Shown in pieces: positions 14,066 to 14,172 of a stretch of 14,172 bases of DNA. The notes under the pieces are model-generated. The model had not been told where the DNA came from and ran no database searches. It was given only the letters and a program-made list of their open reading frames with translations. Each line of letters begins with the position of its first letter. Positions within the stretch are counted from its first letter, which is position 1. The position numbers were made by a program, and so were the translations under genes. The stretch lies in NCBI GenBank assembly GCA_001462255.1, contig LIUJ01000148.1, forward strand, positions 1-14,172, in the 5' to 3' direction. The stretch is from Fibrobacteria bacterium GUT77. GTDB taxonomy: Bacteria > Fibrobacterota > Chitinivibrionia > Chitinivibrionales > Chitinispirillaceae.

Positions 14066-14172
14066 TGTGACAAACAGCATTGTCGCCCACGACCCGATCC
14101 GAATAACACGACGACGATCCCCGACGCTCCGACCGGAAACGACGGGAGACGCGAAACCGTCCCATAGAAATC
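14066..14172. other. GC-rich end region without an assignable gene
   Basis: Base composition returns to the host level after the nuclease stop. More than one frame is open to the window edge on each strand, but none shows a recognisable protein or clear start. Confidence 0.4.

Noticed and set aside
14067..14172. Short plus-strand open frame from GTG after the nuclease
   Set aside because: Only 35 codons to the window edge, Arg/Thr-rich, no ribosome binding site, and other frames on both strands are equally open.

Overview
The window reads as a chromosomal segment of a diderm (Gram-negative) bacterium. Evidence for two membranes: a SurA-type periplasmic chaperone, a predicted lipoprotein, and a large signal-peptide protein ending in a beta-barrel-like C-terminal Phe. 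The lineage cannot be fixed by eye. The gene order and protein style are compatible with the Fibrobacterota/FCB side of the tree, but that is a weak guess. Most of the window has roughly balanced GC content; the last gene (12962-14065) is visibly AT-richer.

Minus strand, read right to left from about 9890 to 4478: a ribosomal/translation block rplM - rpsI - rpsB - tsf - pyrH - frr, followed by a PfkB-family sugar/nucleoside kinase gene that starts 7 bases after the frr stop. A strong sigma70-like promoter (TTGACA, 18-base spacer, TATATT) drives rplM. Three hairpins with U-tracts lie in the rplM leader, between rplM and rpsI, and between rpsI and rpsB; they could act as attenuators or partial terminators that separate the ribosomal genes into expression steps.

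Minus strand, 4474 to 1: a second transcription unit with its own good promoter (TTGACT, 18-base spacer, TATATT) directly behind the kinase stop codon. It carries a PpiC/SurA-like lipoprotein with a Pro/Ala-rich tail, a SurA-like chaperone with two parvulin domains (corrected start GTG at 3332), a class I SAM methyltransferase, ftsE, and the N-terminal 56 residues of a DUF45/YgjP-like metallopeptidase that runs off the left edge. The ftsE gene is not followed by ftsX, its usual partner. All three parvulin domains lack at least one of the two conserved histidines of active parvulins.

Plus strand, from about 10000: a divergent two-gene unit encoding a TPR protein, probably exported and probably started at a rare CTG codon at 10103, and a 575-residue outer-membrane protein resembling Wzi-type capsule assembly barrels. 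The genes overlap by one base (TAATG). After a 70-base AT-rich gap comes a DUF1016/YhcG-type PD-(D/E)XK nuclease gene with a strong ribosome binding site, which looks horizontally acquired. Its inter-domain linker is encoded by a cluster of palindromes.

Many starts needed correction from the longest open frame: rplM 9789, rpsI TTG 9216, rpsB 8670, tsf 7740, the kinase 5482, surA GTG 3332, the OMP gene 11164 and the nuclease 12962. I saw no tRNA, rRNA, CRISPR array, insertion sequence or integrase. The best candidates for something new are the palindrome-rich nuclease linker, the CTG-started TPR/OMP pair, and the hairpin series in the ribosomal operon.
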